The notes beneath the pieces were generated by a model. That model was not told the origin of the DNA and did not search any database. It saw only the letters and a program-made list of their open reading frames with translations. From Prevotella sp. (GTDB lineage Bacteria > Bacteroidota > Bacteroidia > Bacteroidales > Bacteroidaceae), in contig JAEEQB010000019.1 of NCBI GenBank assembly GCA_016285075.1, forward strand, positions 1 to 64,000: DNA of 64,000 nucleotides. Direction: 5' to 3'. Positions 34,485-44,800 of this stretch are shown here, in pieces. Position 1 is the first letter of the stretch; the number at the start of each line of letters is the position of its first letter. Position numbers and translations under genes: made by a program.

Positions 34485-35246
34485 TCATTCTCTTTTCATC
34501 CTCAGGTTCAGCTGATAGAGGGCTGGCAGAAGGATGAGCAGAGAGAAGGCAACCGCTGCCAAGACGTGTAAGTTATCCCTGAACAGGTCAACGAGCTTAA
34601 GTGAAGGTGTAGGGTAGAGATTATACATCACGTAGGCCACGGAGTTGTTCACCCAGTGAAAAGCCACACCGGGAAGAATGCTACCTGTACGCCAGTACAT
34701 CCAACCCAACATCAGTCCAACAAGAAAGGCATGAGGCATCTGTGCAGGATTGCCGTGAATAAGCGCAAAGATGGCAGCCGACAAAGCAATCATCACCCAG
34801 TGGTTTTTCCCCCAGGAGAGCAATGCTCTTAGTACAGCACCGCGAAATGCCAATTCCTCTGCTACTGGCGCTAATATACCAATGGCGAAATAGCCCCAGC
34901 GGTCTTTCATGATCATATCAAATTGCTGTTCCAGCAAGTTGGGTAGTTCGGGCATCTGCTCTTGCAGCCATACAGAGGGGATGATGGTTCCCAATGCTGC
35001 CACGCAGCACCATAGAATCACGGCCCAAGGTCGTGTCAGCATCCAGTTACGCGACACTTCTGCCCAGTGGAGAAAGAGGAATACACCAATGGTGGTCAGA
35101 GCCGACAGCACAATTGAGACAATGAACATGGATGCTGTCATCTGAACGGCTTTTCCTTCGATGAGCATCATGATACCACTAACAATGGTTGAGGCTATCA
35201 ATTGGATGACTAAATAGGCTAAGGCATAGATAATAGCTTTTTTCAT
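34485..35246 (-). CDS. CPBP-family intramembrane metalloprotease
   Basis: 253 residues, six to eight membrane helices. The family motifs are PVAEELAFRGAVLRALL (EExxxR, about 125), an F/H-rich helix with HGNPAQMPHAFLVGLMLGW (about 165) and HWVNN (about 200), which carry the metal ligands. CPBP (Rce1-like) proteases cleave membrane-associated substrates; the substrate is unknown. It is downstream of ribF in the same direction (20 bases), so it is the third gene of a P-ATPase-ribF-CPBP operon. Confidence 0.83.
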   Translation of the reverse strand: MKKAIIYALAYLVIQLIASTIVSGIMMLIEGKAVQMTASMFIVSIVLSALTTIGVFLFLHWAEVSRNWMLTRPWAVILWCCVAALGTIIPSVWLQEQMPELPNLLEQQFDMIMKDRWGYFAIGILAPVAEELAFRGAVLRALLSWGKNHWVMIALSAAIFALIHGNPAQMPHAFLVGLMLGWMYWRTGSILPGVAFHWVNNSVAYVMYNLYPTPSLKLVDLFRDNLHVLAAVAFSLLILLPALYQLNLRMKRE

Positions 35247-35266
35247 AAGCGACAGGTAGTGAAGGG

Positions 35267-36217
35267 TTATTGTTGAGTGGATAAAAGTTCTTTAGTTCTC
35301 TCAGCATCATGTTGCAACTGTGACATCAATTGCTCACGGCTGTCATAACGTTGTTCTGGACGCAGCCACTGCCGGAACCTCACGGTGAGCTGTTCACCAT
35401 AGAGGTTACCTATATAATCTAATAGGTGTACTTCAAGAGTCTGGTTCTGGCCGTCAAAAGTAGGGCGCGTGCCTATATTCATCATTGCAGGGTGAAGTGT
35501 GGAAGATGTTGGGATAAGTACTTCTACAGCATAGGCACCTGCTTTGGGAATAAGCTTCAAAGGCTCTTCGGGACTTAGGTTGGCCGTAGGAAAGCCCAGT
35601 TCCGTTCCGATGTGCTGTCCGCTCACTACAGTGCCGCTAAGCTCATAGGAATGCCCAAGGCACTGGGCAGCCTTCGTAACATTGCCCTCTTGTAACAGCC
35701 GACGGACCACCGAGGAACTGATCTTGCCTCCTTCCGGCAACGTCAGCGGTGTGCCTGGCACAACATCAATGCCCATCTCTTTACCATAGGAGACATAGTC
35801 ATCGAAGCCTTCAGAACGGTTGTGTCCGAAACGGTTGTCATAACCAGTGAGAAGCACCTGTACGCCTAATTGTCGCAGCAGCACTTGTTCCATGAAATTG
35901 TGTGCGGACAGGGCTGCCATCTCACGGTTGAAACGCAGTATAATCAACTTGTCTACACCTGCAGCTTCTATCAGGGATTTCTTCTCTTCAAGGGTGGTCA
36001 GCAACTGAGGTTGCCAATCGGAACCGAGTACCTGGCGCGGATGGCATTCGAAAGTGACAACGGCTGAAGCCATTTGCCGTTCTTCTGCAATCTTCCTGAG
36101 CATGCTGATAAGATGACGGTGACCTAAGTGCAGCCCATCGAAAAAACCAATGGTGGCGGCCACGGCCTGATGCGGCTTTATGCTGTTCTCTGTGCATGGG
36201 AAATAGATTGTCTCCAT
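35267..36217 (-). CDS. ribF: Bifunctional riboflavin kinase/FAD synthetase
   Basis: 316 residues, the normal length. The N-terminal nucleotidyltransferase domain shows GFFDGLHLGHRHLI (24-37) and RFNRE; the C-terminal kinase domain shows the GTELGFPTANLS region (about 205), NIGTRPTF (about 247) and EVHLLDYIGNLYGE. It makes FMN and then FAD from riboflavin in the cytoplasm. It starts 14 bases after the P-ATPase stop and is in the same operon. Confidence 0.93.
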   Translation of the reverse strand: METIYFPCTENSIKPHQAVAATIGFFDGLHLGHRHLISMLRKIAEERQMASAVVTFECHPRQVLGSDWQPQLLTTLEEKKSLIEAAGVDKLIILRFNREMAALSAHNFMEQVLLRQLGVQVLLTGYDNRFGHNRSEGFDDYVSYGKEMGIDVVPGTPLTLPEGGKISSSVVRRLLQEGNVTKAAQCLGHSYELSGTVVSGQHIGTELGFPTANLSPEEPLKLIPKAGAYAVEVLIPTSSTLHPAMMNIGTRPTFDGQNQTLEVHLLDYIGNLYGEQLTVRFRQWLRPEQRYDSREQLMSQLQHDAERTKELLSTQQ

Positions 36218-36230
36218 CTTTCTTCTCTTT

Positions 36231-38891
36231 TTACCGTATCACCCCGTATCCTGAACAGCGTCTCAAGAAGCGGTAGAGTTCTCCAATGATCATCACTGGT
36301 GACGTTGCCGCGAATAATGTAAGCCACGATTGCCAGGGTAGTGGTTCCGTACGGAACATCTCTCCGCCGAAGGTGACGATAAGCCACTGGCCACCAAGTA
36401 TCATCACCAGCACCAGGAGGAATCCACGGCAGCGGTACAGATAGCGGAAGGCGGAGTGGGCAGAGCCAAGCATCTTGGCATTGAACAGGTTCCACCATTG
36501 CAACATGACGAACACGGTGAAAAACTCCGTCAGTTCATGAGTATTGATGCCTCCGTGCTCAATCTTCCACAGATAGCCCAACATTCCCAGGGAGAATAAT
36601 GTTCCGATGATAGCTATACCCCAGCCCATAGTAGGTGTGATGATGAAGTCTGTAGCCTTTCGTGGCTGCTCGTTCATTACTTCCCGCGACGGAGGCAACG
36701 AGGCCAGTGCCATTGCGGCAAACGTATCCATAATCAGGTTCACCCAAAGTATCTGTGTGACAGTCAGAGGCATCTCCGTGCCAATAATACTACCGCCAAT
36801 AACCAGCAGCAAGGCAGTGACATTTACTACCAACTGGAAGAATAGGAAACGCTGGATATTCTTGTAAAGCGATCGGCCCCACATCACAGCTTTCACAATG
36901 GAACGGAAAGAATCGTCTATCAGTGTGATATCACTTGCATGCTTAGCCACACTTGTGCCTGAGCCTAAGGACAATCCCACATGGGCATGGTTCAGGGCTG
37001 GTGCATCGTTCGTACCATCGCCTGTCACTGCCACCACCTCGCCTTGCTGCTGCAGCAGCTCTACCAGCCGCTGCTTGTCACCTGGACGTGCCCGGCTCAT
37101 TACATGAAGTGAACGTACAGCTTCTTTTGCCTTCTCGGTAGACAGCTCTGAGAAATGTGTACCCGTCAGGTGACCAACTCCGTCAAATGACACCGTATCG
37201 CTGCTGGGTAGAATACCTGCCTGCCTGCCTATCTCTACGGCGGTGACACCTGTGTCACCTGTCACCATCTTTACCTCTATTCCTGCCCGCTGACAGTCGG
37301 CTACAGCCTGTGCCACATCCTGACGCAATGGGTCGTTGATGGCGCAGATACCCTGAAAGTCCAGTCCTTCAAAACTTTGGTTGTCAATATCTTCAGAGAC
37401 AGGTTTCATGGCAAAGGCCAAGGTACGCATGGCACGATGCTGATAATCACTAAGTGTGCGCCCAATCTCTGACCGTTGATCCTCTGTGAGCCTGCACATT
37501 GAAAGAACGATTTCTGGTGCTCCCTTCACGTAGAGTGTATGATCGGCTATGGTAGCCATGTATTTCCGTTCTGTTGAGAAAGGCCATCGTTTTGTGATGG
37601 TGGTCCGCTGGCGTAGATCAGCATAATCCGCGCCACGCTCCTTTGTCCATCGCAGCAGGGCCGTCTCCGTTGGATTGCCGATGCCTTTGCCATCGCCGTC
37701 AAGTTCTGCTGTAGTATTTAAGGCAATAGCCTTATAGAGCTGTTGGAAGCAGGCTTCTGATGCCTCACCATTACCCTCTTCCTTTGCACATTTCACATCA
37801 CTTACTGTCATGCGGTTCTCTGTAAGTGTGCCTGTCTTATCTGTGCAGATGACGGTCACAGCACCCATCGTCTCCGAGGCCGACAGTTTTCTTACCAGGT
37901 TGTTAGACTGTAGCATACGTCGCATGTTCAATGCCAAGGCCAAAGTGACAGCCATAGGCAGACCCTCAGGAACTGCCATTACAATCAGTGTTACTGCCAT
38001 CATGAAATAGCGCATCACCACCATAGCCATCTCAATATAGTTGGACGTGTGCCACAAGGGTTGTGTCAAAATGTCGTGAGCCAAGAACAATACAAACGCC
38101 AATACCGATACTGCTGTTCCAACTTTGCTGATGAGTTTTGCCAATTGGTTCAGCTGAAGGTTTAGTGGGGTCTTTACACCAGTCTGCTCAGTAGCCTGCC
38201 GGGCCACGTGACCTATCTCTGTATCGTCGCCCACAGCAGTAATGATTATACGTCCTGTACCGTTCATCACCATTGATGAGCGGAGTAACAGGTCTTCTGG
38301 GTAAGCACTTCCTTGGCTTCCTCCCGAATGGGAATTGGTCAAAGTCCCCATTTGGTGATGAGCTTGGGAGGTGGCAATTCTCTTTGTGGTTAGTTGCTCA
38401 CCAGTCAGGCTTGACTCGTCTACTTGGAGGTCGGTAGCTTCGAAGAGCCTCCCATCTGCAGGGATTTCGTCGCCTGTCTCTACCACCACGACGTCGCCTA
38501 CCACGACATCGCGGCGGGCTATCTGCTGAGGCTTTCCGTCACGTATCACCTTCACGGGCTGCTCTTCGCCGAGGGCTGTCAGCACATCAAATTTTTTTGC
38601 TGCATCACGCTCAAAGTAGAAACCTACAGTCGTGGCGAACAATACTGCCAGAATTATGCCAATGGTCTCGACATACTCACCGCTGAACACTGCCAATCCT
38701 AGGGAAATGACTGCTGCTACTAAGAGTATGCGGATAATAGGGTCTTCGTATTTTTCCAGATAGAGGCGCCAGAACGATGTACGTTTTGGCGGAGTCAGCA
38801 CGTTCTCACCGTGTTCGGCCCTGCTACGTTCCACCTCAGTGGAAGTCAGACCCTCCTTTACTTTATTATTATATATTGCTTCCTGTTCCAT
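36231..38891 (-). CDS. Calcium-type P-ATPase (P2B/PMCA-like)
   Basis: 886 residues from the ATG at 38891. The longer reading (38930) is rejected because it spans the promoter. The actuator motif is DESSLTGE (158-165), the ion-binding helix 4 is VPEGLP (308-312 region), the phosphorylation site is Asp351 in DKTGTLT, and the hinge is VTGDGTNDAPAL. Helices 5-6 contain NVTALLLVIGG and QILWVNLIMDT, which include the Asn/Asp of the calcium site. It exports Ca2+ (or a related cation) across the inner membrane at ATP cost. The start codon lies only a few bases after the expected transcription start, so the mRNA may be almost leaderless. Confidence 0.9.
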   Translation of the reverse strand: MEQEAIYNNKVKEGLTSTEVERSRAEHGENVLTPPKRTSFWRLYLEKYEDPIIRILLVAAVISLGLAVFSGEYVETIGIILAVLFATTVGFYFERDAAKKFDVLTALGEEQPVKVIRDGKPQQIARRDVVVGDVVVVETGDEIPADGRLFEATDLQVDESSLTGEQLTTKRIATSQAHHQMGTLTNSHSGGSQGSAYPEDLLLRSSMVMNGTGRIIITAVGDDTEIGHVARQATEQTGVKTPLNLQLNQLAKLISKVGTAVSVLAFVLFLAHDILTQPLWHTSNYIEMAMVVMRYFMMAVTLIVMAVPEGLPMAVTLALALNMRRMLQSNNLVRKLSASETMGAVTVICTDKTGTLTENRMTVSDVKCAKEEGNGEASEACFQQLYKAIALNTTAELDGDGKGIGNPTETALLRWTKERGADYADLRQRTTITKRWPFSTERKYMATIADHTLYVKGAPEIVLSMCRLTEDQRSEIGRTLSDYQHRAMRTLAFAMKPVSEDIDNQSFEGLDFQGICAINDPLRQDVAQAVADCQRAGIEVKMVTGDTGVTAVEIGRQAGILPSSDTVSFDGVGHLTGTHFSELSTEKAKEAVRSLHVMSRARPGDKQRLVELLQQQGEVVAVTGDGTNDAPALNHAHVGLSLGSGTSVAKHASDITLIDDSFRSIVKAVMWGRSLYKNIQRFLFFQLVVNVTALLLVIGGSIIGTEMPLTVTQILWVNLIMDTFAAMALASLPPSREVMNEQPRKATDFIITPTMGWGIAIIGTLFSLGMLGYLWKIEHGGINTHELTEFFTVFVMLQWWNLFNAKMLGSAHSAFRYLYRCRGFLLVLVMILGGQWLIVTFGGEMFRTEPLPWQSWLTLFAATSPVMIIGELYRFLRRCSGYGVIR

Positions 38892-38899
38892 TTTGCGGG

Positions 38900-38931
38900 C
38901 AAAGGTACGAATAAGTGAGCAAAAAGCCAAA
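38900..38931 (-). promoter_or_regulatory. Promoter of the P-ATPase-ribF-CPBP operon
   Basis: On the minus strand, TTTG (38931-38928), 20 bases, TACCTTTG (38907-38900). The -33 box lies inside the first copy of the 75-bp tandem repeat, and the other copies carry the same CCAAACATTTTT motif. Confidence 0.75.
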
Positions 38932-39127
38932 CATTTTTTTCTTTTTCGAGCAGGAGAACCTTCGAGCGGAGCTCAGAGGTGCTGATTTGTGAGCAAAAAA
39001 GCCAAACATTTTTGTCTTTTTCGAGCAGGAGAACCTTCGAACGGAGCTCAGAGGTGCTGATTTGTGAGCAAAAAAGCCAAACATTTTTGTCTTTTTCGAA
39101 CGGAAGAACCTTCGAGTGAAGCCCAGA
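38915..39127. repeat. 75-bp tandem repeat, about 2.8 copies
   Basis: Units start at 38915, 38989 and 39064 (period 74-75). Each reads GTGAGCAAAAAAGCCAAACA..., then a CTTTTTCGAGCAGGAGAACC block and a GGAGCTCAGAGGTGCTGATTT block; the third copy degrades after 39120. The period is a multiple of three, so the minus strand shows a repetitive reading frame, but I do not regard it as a gene. Confidence 0.85.
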
Positions 39128-39160
39128 AATACATCTTTTTTCGCTAATTCCATAAAAAAA

Positions 39161-39192
39161 TTTGGATATTTCATTTATTTGATGTAACTTTG
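39161..39192 (+). promoter_or_regulatory. Promoter of the tRNA gene
   Basis: TTTG (39161-39164), 20 bases, TAACTTTG (39185-39192), 13 bases before the tRNA. Confidence 0.78.
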
Positions 39193-39205
39193 CACCCGCA
39201 AATAC

Positions 39206-39279
39206 GGACTTGTAGCTCAGTTGGTTAGAGCAACAGACTCATAATCTGGAGGTCCCAGGTTCAAGCCCTGGCTGGTCCA
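39206..39279 (+). tRNA. tRNA with anticodon CAT (probably tRNA-Met)
   Basis: 74 bases with a D-arm (GCTCAGTTGGTTAGAGC), anticodon loop CTCATAA (anticodon CAT) and T-arm (CCAGGTTCAAGCCCTGG). The acceptor stem GGACTTG pairs with CTGGTCC apart from one U-U; the discriminator is A and no CCA is encoded. A CAT anticodon fits elongator Met or, after lysidine modification, Ile; I favour Met. The 3' half is the attachment site of the integrated element and is restored by the element's own copy. Confidence 0.88.
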
Positions 39280-39281
39280 CA
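39236..39281 (+). other. attL: 46-bp core at the tRNA 3' end
   Basis: Identical over 46 bases to 62102-62147 (start GACTCATAATCTGG, end GCTGGTCCACA), with a further 9 matching bases after a single mismatch. It covers the anticodon to the 3' end of the tRNA. Strand exchange by the tyrosine recombinase must lie within it. Confidence 0.92.
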
Positions 39282-39290
39282 TTGAAAATC

Positions 39291-39328
39291 AAGCACTTAC
39301 GAGTTTCTCGCAAGTGCTTTTTCTTTTT
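39291..39328 (+). terminator. Terminator after the tRNA (element-side copy)
   Basis: AAGCACTT (39291-39298) pairs with AAGTGCTT (39312-39319), with an inner CGAG/CTCG, followed by TTTCTTTTT. Confidence 0.78.
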
Positions 39329-39329
39329 A

Positions 39330-39350
39330 GGTGACCTTCAGGTGACCTTT
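39330..39350 (+). repeat. Left arm-type integrase repeat
   Basis: Two tandem units, GGTGACCTTCA and GGTGACCTTT, 21 bases in all, identical and in the same direction as 61967-61987 at the other end. It lies 48 bases inside the core repeat. Arm-type sites of this kind are bound by the N-terminal domain of CTnDOT/lambda-class recombinases; binding here is inferred. Confidence 0.78.
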
Positions 39351-39549
39351 TAGCCCCAAAAGTGAGACATAGATACATTCTGAAATCAACAGTTATCTCA
39401 AGAGTATTCTTGAAAAGGAAAAGGTTACCAAAAAATGCATATAAATATAGTCGTTTACATCTTTTCAATATTAAATAATGTGTAAAATGCGCCCTATAAA
39501 CCCTATTTTTCAGAAAAACTTCGTATATTTGTCCCATTATTAAGAATAA

Positions 39550-40167
39550 ATGAAATCCTCAATATGTGTTATGCTTATTAGCTTACGAAAGAAAAAGGAT
39601 GAGATAGAAGTAATTCTTGATGATTTTGCCAAAAAACAATGGCAAAAGACGAGGGCATATCTGATTAGTCGATATTCTTTGTCAGAGGATGAATGTGCTG
39701 ACGTATTCCAAGATTCTTTAGTCATTTTGTGGAAAAATTATAAAGAAAACAAAGTGAACCTCGACAGTACAGGCATGTCAAGTTCAACTTACTTCATGAC
39801 AATCTGTCGTAATAAGACCATGGAGCTATTAAGATCCAAGAGTAGATATGTGACGACTCCATATGAGATAAATCCAAATAGGGATCACCATGATTACCAA
39901 GAAGATCAGGTTGAAAGGATTCTTTCTTTGGAAGATGCCCATGAGAATATTCAAAAGGAGAAAGAAGCTCTAGTAAGGGATATTGTTAAAAACTTACCTT
40001 CACCTTGTAACGAACTTTTATGGGGCTACTATGGCGATGGTCACTCAATGAAGATGCTTGCAGAAATGTTTAACTATGCGAGCGAGAATGCTGTTAAGGT
40101 TACGAAACACCGCTGCTGTGAGAAATTCCGTATAAGGTATAGCGAAATGAGCAAATCATTATTCTAA
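39550..40167 (+). CDS. ECF-type sigma factor of the mobile element
   Basis: 205 residues (184 or so if the ATG at 39571, MLISLRKKK, is used). Region 2 is visible as SLSEDECADVFQDSLVILWKNY and STYFMTICRNKTMELL, region 4 as LPSPCNELLWGYYGDGHSMKMLAEMFNY with AVKVTKHRCCEKFR. It would direct RNA polymerase to non-housekeeping promoters. A TATATTTG box at 39524-39531 gives a housekeeping -7 for this operon, without a proper TTTG -33. It is first in an operon with an anti-sigma-like protein (gap 12 bases), AbiH, the CHAT protein and the metacaspase. The likely targets are the four AAC-N15-GTC sites at 46571, 47139, 47893 and 48908. Confidence 0.82.
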   Translation: MKSSICVMLISLRKKKDEIEVILDDFAKKQWQKTRAYLISRYSLSEDECADVFQDSLVILWKNYKENKVNLDSTGMSSSTYFMTICRNKTMELLRSKSRYVTTPYEINPNRDHHDYQEDQVERILSLEDAHENIQKEKEALVRDIVKNLPSPCNELLWGYYGDGHSMKMLAEMFNYASENAVKVTKHRCCEKFRIRYSEMSKSLF

Positions 40168-40179
40168 AACAGAGTCGTT

Positions 40180-40881
40180 ATGAATGGAAAAGAGAATATA
40201 ATCCAAGAAAAAGATTTGGTAAATGACGAGCGAATAAGTCGTTTTATGCAAGGGCTTATGGAGGCTGATGAAGAAGATGCTTTCCAGATAGAACTGAAGA
40301 ATAATGAGGAACTGCGTAATCAGGCCATAGCCCAAGCAAGACTTGTAAAGGGGATGAAGCAAGTTGACGAAGAACTGAAAGAAATGTTCCAACGAACTGA
40401 TGAGCAAACGATACGAAATATAGCCAACCGGGTAACTGCCAGAAAGAATCGCTCAACTAGATGGCTTGCTATTGCTGCATCAGTGGTGTTTATTGTATTT
40501 GTCGGTTTCAAATCCTACGACTATTACGATACAACAAACTTGGGAAAAGAATATGCTAATGCATTTCCAACTTCATCTATTGTAAGAGGAGAATTAAACA
40601 CCGATGTAGAATCAGAGCTGAAGGCTCTCTTCGATAATGTAGCACAAAACAGAGATTTGGATAATACCACTTCTCGGCTCAAAACGTTATGGGAGCTGTC
40701 AAAACAGGAGTCCTACAATGATTATACAGATTATTCTCCGTATATTGGGTGGAATCTTGCTATAGGCTATTTGGAGAACTATGAGAAAGCCAAGGCCAAA
40801 GAAATCCTGAAGGAAATGAAACAAGTATATCCTGAAGGAACGGCTCTTGGTGATAAGATAAGAGAGGTCTTAAATAGATAA
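40180..40881 (+). CDS. Single-pass anti-sigma-like membrane protein
   Basis: 233 residues. The cytoplasmic N-terminus (1-94) has the pattern typical of Bacteroidetes anti-sigma factors: RFMQGLMEADEEDAF followed by LKNNEELRNQA, with several helices. Positive residues (RKNRSTR) precede one membrane helix (95-110), so the C-terminal part faces the periplasm; it ends in TPR-like helices (WNLAIGYLENYEKAKAKEILKEM). It likely holds the sigma factor encoded 12 bases upstream until a periplasmic signal arrives. No zinc-finger cysteines are present. How it is switched off is not visible; the exported caspase-fold proteins in the same operon are candidates. Confidence 0.72.
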   Translation: MNGKENIIQEKDLVNDERISRFMQGLMEADEEDAFQIELKNNEELRNQAIAQARLVKGMKQVDEELKEMFQRTDEQTIRNIANRVTARKNRSTRWLAIAASVVFIVFVGFKSYDYYDTTNLGKEYANAFPTSSIVRGELNTDVESELKALFDNVAQNRDLDNTTSRLKTLWELSKQESYNDYTDYSPYIGWNLAIGYLENYEKAKAKEILKEMKQVYPEGTALGDKIREVLNR

Positions 40882-40916
40882 TGAGAGGCAATAATGGCTC
40901 ATAATTAACATTTTCT

Positions 40917-41879
40917 ATGATATACAAGAACCTATACATAATTGGTAATGGTTTTGACCTGCATCATGACATTCGGTGTGGTTTTGAGGATTTCATGAAA
41001 TGGGTGAAGAAAAACGATGCAGGTCTTTTCTTTAAATTAACTCAGGTTTATAATAGTGCCTGGGAATATAATTGGTGGAGAGATTTTGAGAATAGCCTAG
41101 CCCAATTAAACATTAGCTATTATGCCAACAAAAAAGGGAACTTATATGACCCTGAATATATTAAAGAAGGTTCGATAGAAGAAAAAACAGAGTTTACCTC
41201 TCGGAAAGTTATGGAAGAATTTGACAGTATTAAAGATTCTTTGAGACATGACTTTCAGAAATGGTTGTCAGAGGCGTATGAGAAGAGACCCCAAGAAAAA
41301 AAGATACTATTTCCAAGCGAAGGTAGCATATTCCTCACTTTTAACTATACCAAGACTCTTGAGGACATCTACGAGATAGATGCCAAGCGTGTTTATCATA
41401 TCCATGGCGTAATTGATGACAAGGATTCAATGGTAGTTGGTCACGGATTAGGAGAAGAAGAGTTGAATGATATGCTTAAATGTCACGAACCACGAATAGG
41501 TGAAGTCTGGAATAAGAAGCTAAATATGCTGACTAGGATTCAGTTAGTTACACCAAAACATAAAGATCTGGCAACTTTGAGCTCGTTAGAATCTATAGTG
41601 TCTTTGAAGAAAGATGTAGAGGGGTGTATAGAAAAGAATCAACAATTCTTTAATGATATCCTTGATGTCGAAAGGATATATGTGTATGGATTCTCGTTTT
41701 CATCCATAGATATGCCTTATTTAGAGAAAATTATTAGGCGAACAAAGCCAGAAACACATTGGGTGATTTCATGGTATTCGCAAGATGATAGAAGGCGATT
41801 AATGGATTTCGTCATAAGATATGATATACAAAACATTACAATGATTAATGGGATTAAATATCTTGATATACACGTATGA
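40917..41879 (+). CDS. AbiH-family protein
   Basis: 320 residues, cytoplasmic (no signal peptide). The family N-terminus is clear: LYIIGNGFDLHHDI (6-19), with the GNGFD loop, then FEDFMKW. A central FLTFNYTKTLEDIY (about 141-154) and YHIHG (about 161) follow, and VYGFSFSSIDMPYLEKI near 260 is a second conserved block. AbiH proteins give phage resistance by abortive infection in lactococci and have features distantly related to SIR2-type enzymes; the mechanism is unsettled. Its stop overlaps the CHAT start by four bases (ATGA), so the two are coupled. A cytoplasmic AbiH inside a sigma/protease operon is unusual. Confidence 0.85.
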   Translation: MIYKNLYIIGNGFDLHHDIRCGFEDFMKWVKKNDAGLFFKLTQVYNSAWEYNWWRDFENSLAQLNISYYANKKGNLYDPEYIKEGSIEEKTEFTSRKVMEEFDSIKDSLRHDFQKWLSEAYEKRPQEKKILFPSEGSIFLTFNYTKTLEDIYEIDAKRVYHIHGVIDDKDSMVVGHGLGEEELNDMLKCHEPRIGEVWNKKLNMLTRIQLVTPKHKDLATLSSLESIVSLKKDVEGCIEKNQQFFNDILDVERIYVYGFSFSSIDMPYLEKIIRRTKPETHWVISWYSQDDRRRLMDFVIRYDIQNITMINGIKYLDIHV

Positions 41880-44800
41880 AAATAAACAAGATACTCATAT
41901 TGGTCATTATTCTTCTGAATAATTGTTGTATTGTTCGGGCTCAGTCTTTTGAAAAAGATTGGCAGTGGTTAAAATTTACAGAAGCGTCTGTTGGCATTGC
42001 TAGTACTGTATATGAAAACGCTTTGCTCAATCTTGTTGCTAATAACCTGAAAGATTCTTTAATGGTTTCATATTATGACAGTATCGCTACTCGGCTAAAC
42101 ACAATCATTCCACAAATAGAAAACAAATATGGAGTAACATCTATGCAATACAGGAACCTAATTGATGCTTGCAGTGTCGTTTTAACTGAAAGTGCACATA
42201 ATCATGTTAGAATAAAGAAACGTAAGCATCTCATTAGTTTCCTTATATCTCTGGAAATGCACTATCATCAAGCTGAAACAAACGAATATATATTTACTGT
42301 TGGACTTTCTGATGTATACAGTTATTTAGGCGATTTTAATAAAGCAATATATTGGGGACAAAAGCGTTTTGATTTTGCCAAGAAATCAAATAACTCAAAT
42401 GAATTAGCCGGAGCATATTGTGTCCTGGCAGAATTGTATATAACGCATCATAAAAACAATGACTTTTTAGCTTTTTTTGACAAACTAATTAGTGATACAG
42501 AAATTTCACATCAAGACAAGAGGACTATAATTAACTATTTCTTAAATACCAATTACGAGATTCTTTCCGATAGGAACAAGTCTGATATCGCAAAATGTAT
42601 AATAGAATTTGAGGATAATAGATTCTTGGACATACAGACACTATGTCATGAAGCGTCAAAACATCAAGACTACTTTATTTTTGACATCATTGAAAACTCT
42701 AAAAGATTTTCCAACTTCAGCATTGAGGATATATTTGATTATTACAAATGGAATTCCACAGGTTTCTCCATCTATAATAATCCTCAACGTTGTGTTGATT
42801 ACTTGATTAAAGCAATATCCTTTGCCCAAAGCAATAATCGAGATGACTTGAATTGGCATTTTCATGGAAGTAAATCGACCCTCAAAACCCATAATTGGTT
42901 GTGGGTTGCCTACTACTATGAACACGAATTATTTGATAAAACAAACGCTTTGTTATTCTATGATAAAAACATTGAAGCAACAAAAAATTATTATGGAGAG
43001 AAATCTGCTGTCTATTACAAAGAATTGATAGAGCAAGCTAATCGCTATGATTTATGGCGTAATGACATAGAAAGAGTCGCATATTATGATAGTCTTGCTG
43101 TACAGGTTTCTCAAAATGCATTCGGAATAGACTCTGAGGAATATGTTAATTCATTATCGGGATATTTATTTAGCTTGCGTAGGCAAAATAAATATCACAA
43201 GGCACTTTCTTTATGTAATGACTATTTCTCGGCTACAGATTCTACAAATGTTTTTTCACACAAGATATACAATCAAGCAGCAATGTGTTATAAATCGTTG
43301 GGCATGAATGAACCTGCAGTAATTTCCTTTATAAAGGCTATTGATAAGGCAGATGATAGGAATACGAAATCATTATATGCCGTTAATTTATCATCTCTTT
43401 TGGTTGATGAAAATAATGAAAAAGTCGCATTGGATTTTCTTGATAAATATGAACCAAAAACAGATAACCCAATCGATCATTATACGTTTTTAAACACAAA
43501 AGCTAATATTCTTGCTAATATAGACCGTAATAAAGCATATAAGACTTTCTGCGAGGCTGAACAATATGAGACTTCAAAAAATGTTCAACTTTTGGTTAAT
43601 CGACAAATAACCCATTATATGAATAAGGCAAAAGTCGCTCCAGATTTACATCTTAGGTTTTCCGCACTTCAACAAGCCTTAAAAATATTTGATAATAATA
43701 ACACTTCAGACAGCATAATGTATGCTCACATTATAGCGGATATAGCCGATTACTATAATTCGGTGATGGATGTTGAACAGGCAGCTCTATTATATAAACA
43801 TGCTTCTGATGTATATATTCGAAATAGCAAAGACATTAGTATAGATTTTCTAGATTTCTGCGATAGAACTGTAATGTTTGGGTTATCTCATGGATATGAC
43901 TCTCAATTAGTTTATGCTGCCGAGCAATCCTTGGCTATGAGAAAACAAATGCAGGGAGAAATGAATAACACATATATTTATCGAAGATTTCAATTATTAG
44001 ATACATATAGCAGATTTGGATATGATGTCAAGGCAGATAGTTTAGCAGAAGTAATAAAATCAACAAAATTGCCCCAAGAGTGCGAACATGAAAGAGATTA
44101 TTATCTGGGACTGTACGAGCAGTATTCTAGAAAAGATTTAAAGAAAGCTGCTGCTTATTATGAAAGTTATTTGTCTTCCTCAGATTTTTCTATTGCAGGG
44201 ACACGCATATATGGAGACCTTATGGATATATATAAGGAATTAGGTGAATATGACAAATTTGATATTACGGAAGATAAATATATATCTATATGGTACCAAG
44301 ATGTTGAATCAAAATGGTATCATATAACAGACCAGGAAAGGGTGAATTTTTTGCAACTTCTCAAAGGTTGGCAGATAAGTTTGGCCCAATATGCCTGTAC
44401 ACCAAAATCTATAGAGAATGCAGTGAATGCTTCTCTTTTCTGCAAAGGTCGCTTAACACAAACAACAAAAGCAATTAATGACGAACTATCGCGTTTAGGG
44501 AAAAACATTCTTGTTTCAGAGACATCTCAGTCTCATGGAATAAACACCGAAGAAGGAAGTGAACCTGCAATTAGTGTCTCTGATCATATTATAAGTAGCC
44601 CGGATTCTATTAGCCGTAGTATCGTATATAATGATTTATCAACAAAAAGATTAAAAAATATTGTCAATAGTAACATAACATACGTAAAGAAGAAACTTTT
44701 AAAAGGTGATGTCGCTATAGACTTTATCAATGTTGACACTACAACTATTTACGCTTATATTATCAAAAAGGATAAACCTATAGAACTCAAACGAATTACT

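Noticed and set aside
38869..39174. Minus-strand 101-codon frame with a repeated 25-residue unit
   Set aside because: It is a by-product of the 75-bp tandem repeat (a multiple of three) and crosses the P-ATPase start and promoter.
39499..39533. AACC and GTCC upstream of the element's sigma gene as an autoregulatory site
   Set aside because: The distance is 28 bases, twice that of the four ECF-type sites, and the GGGTAGAAACAA flank is missing. A TATATTTG housekeeping box fits better.
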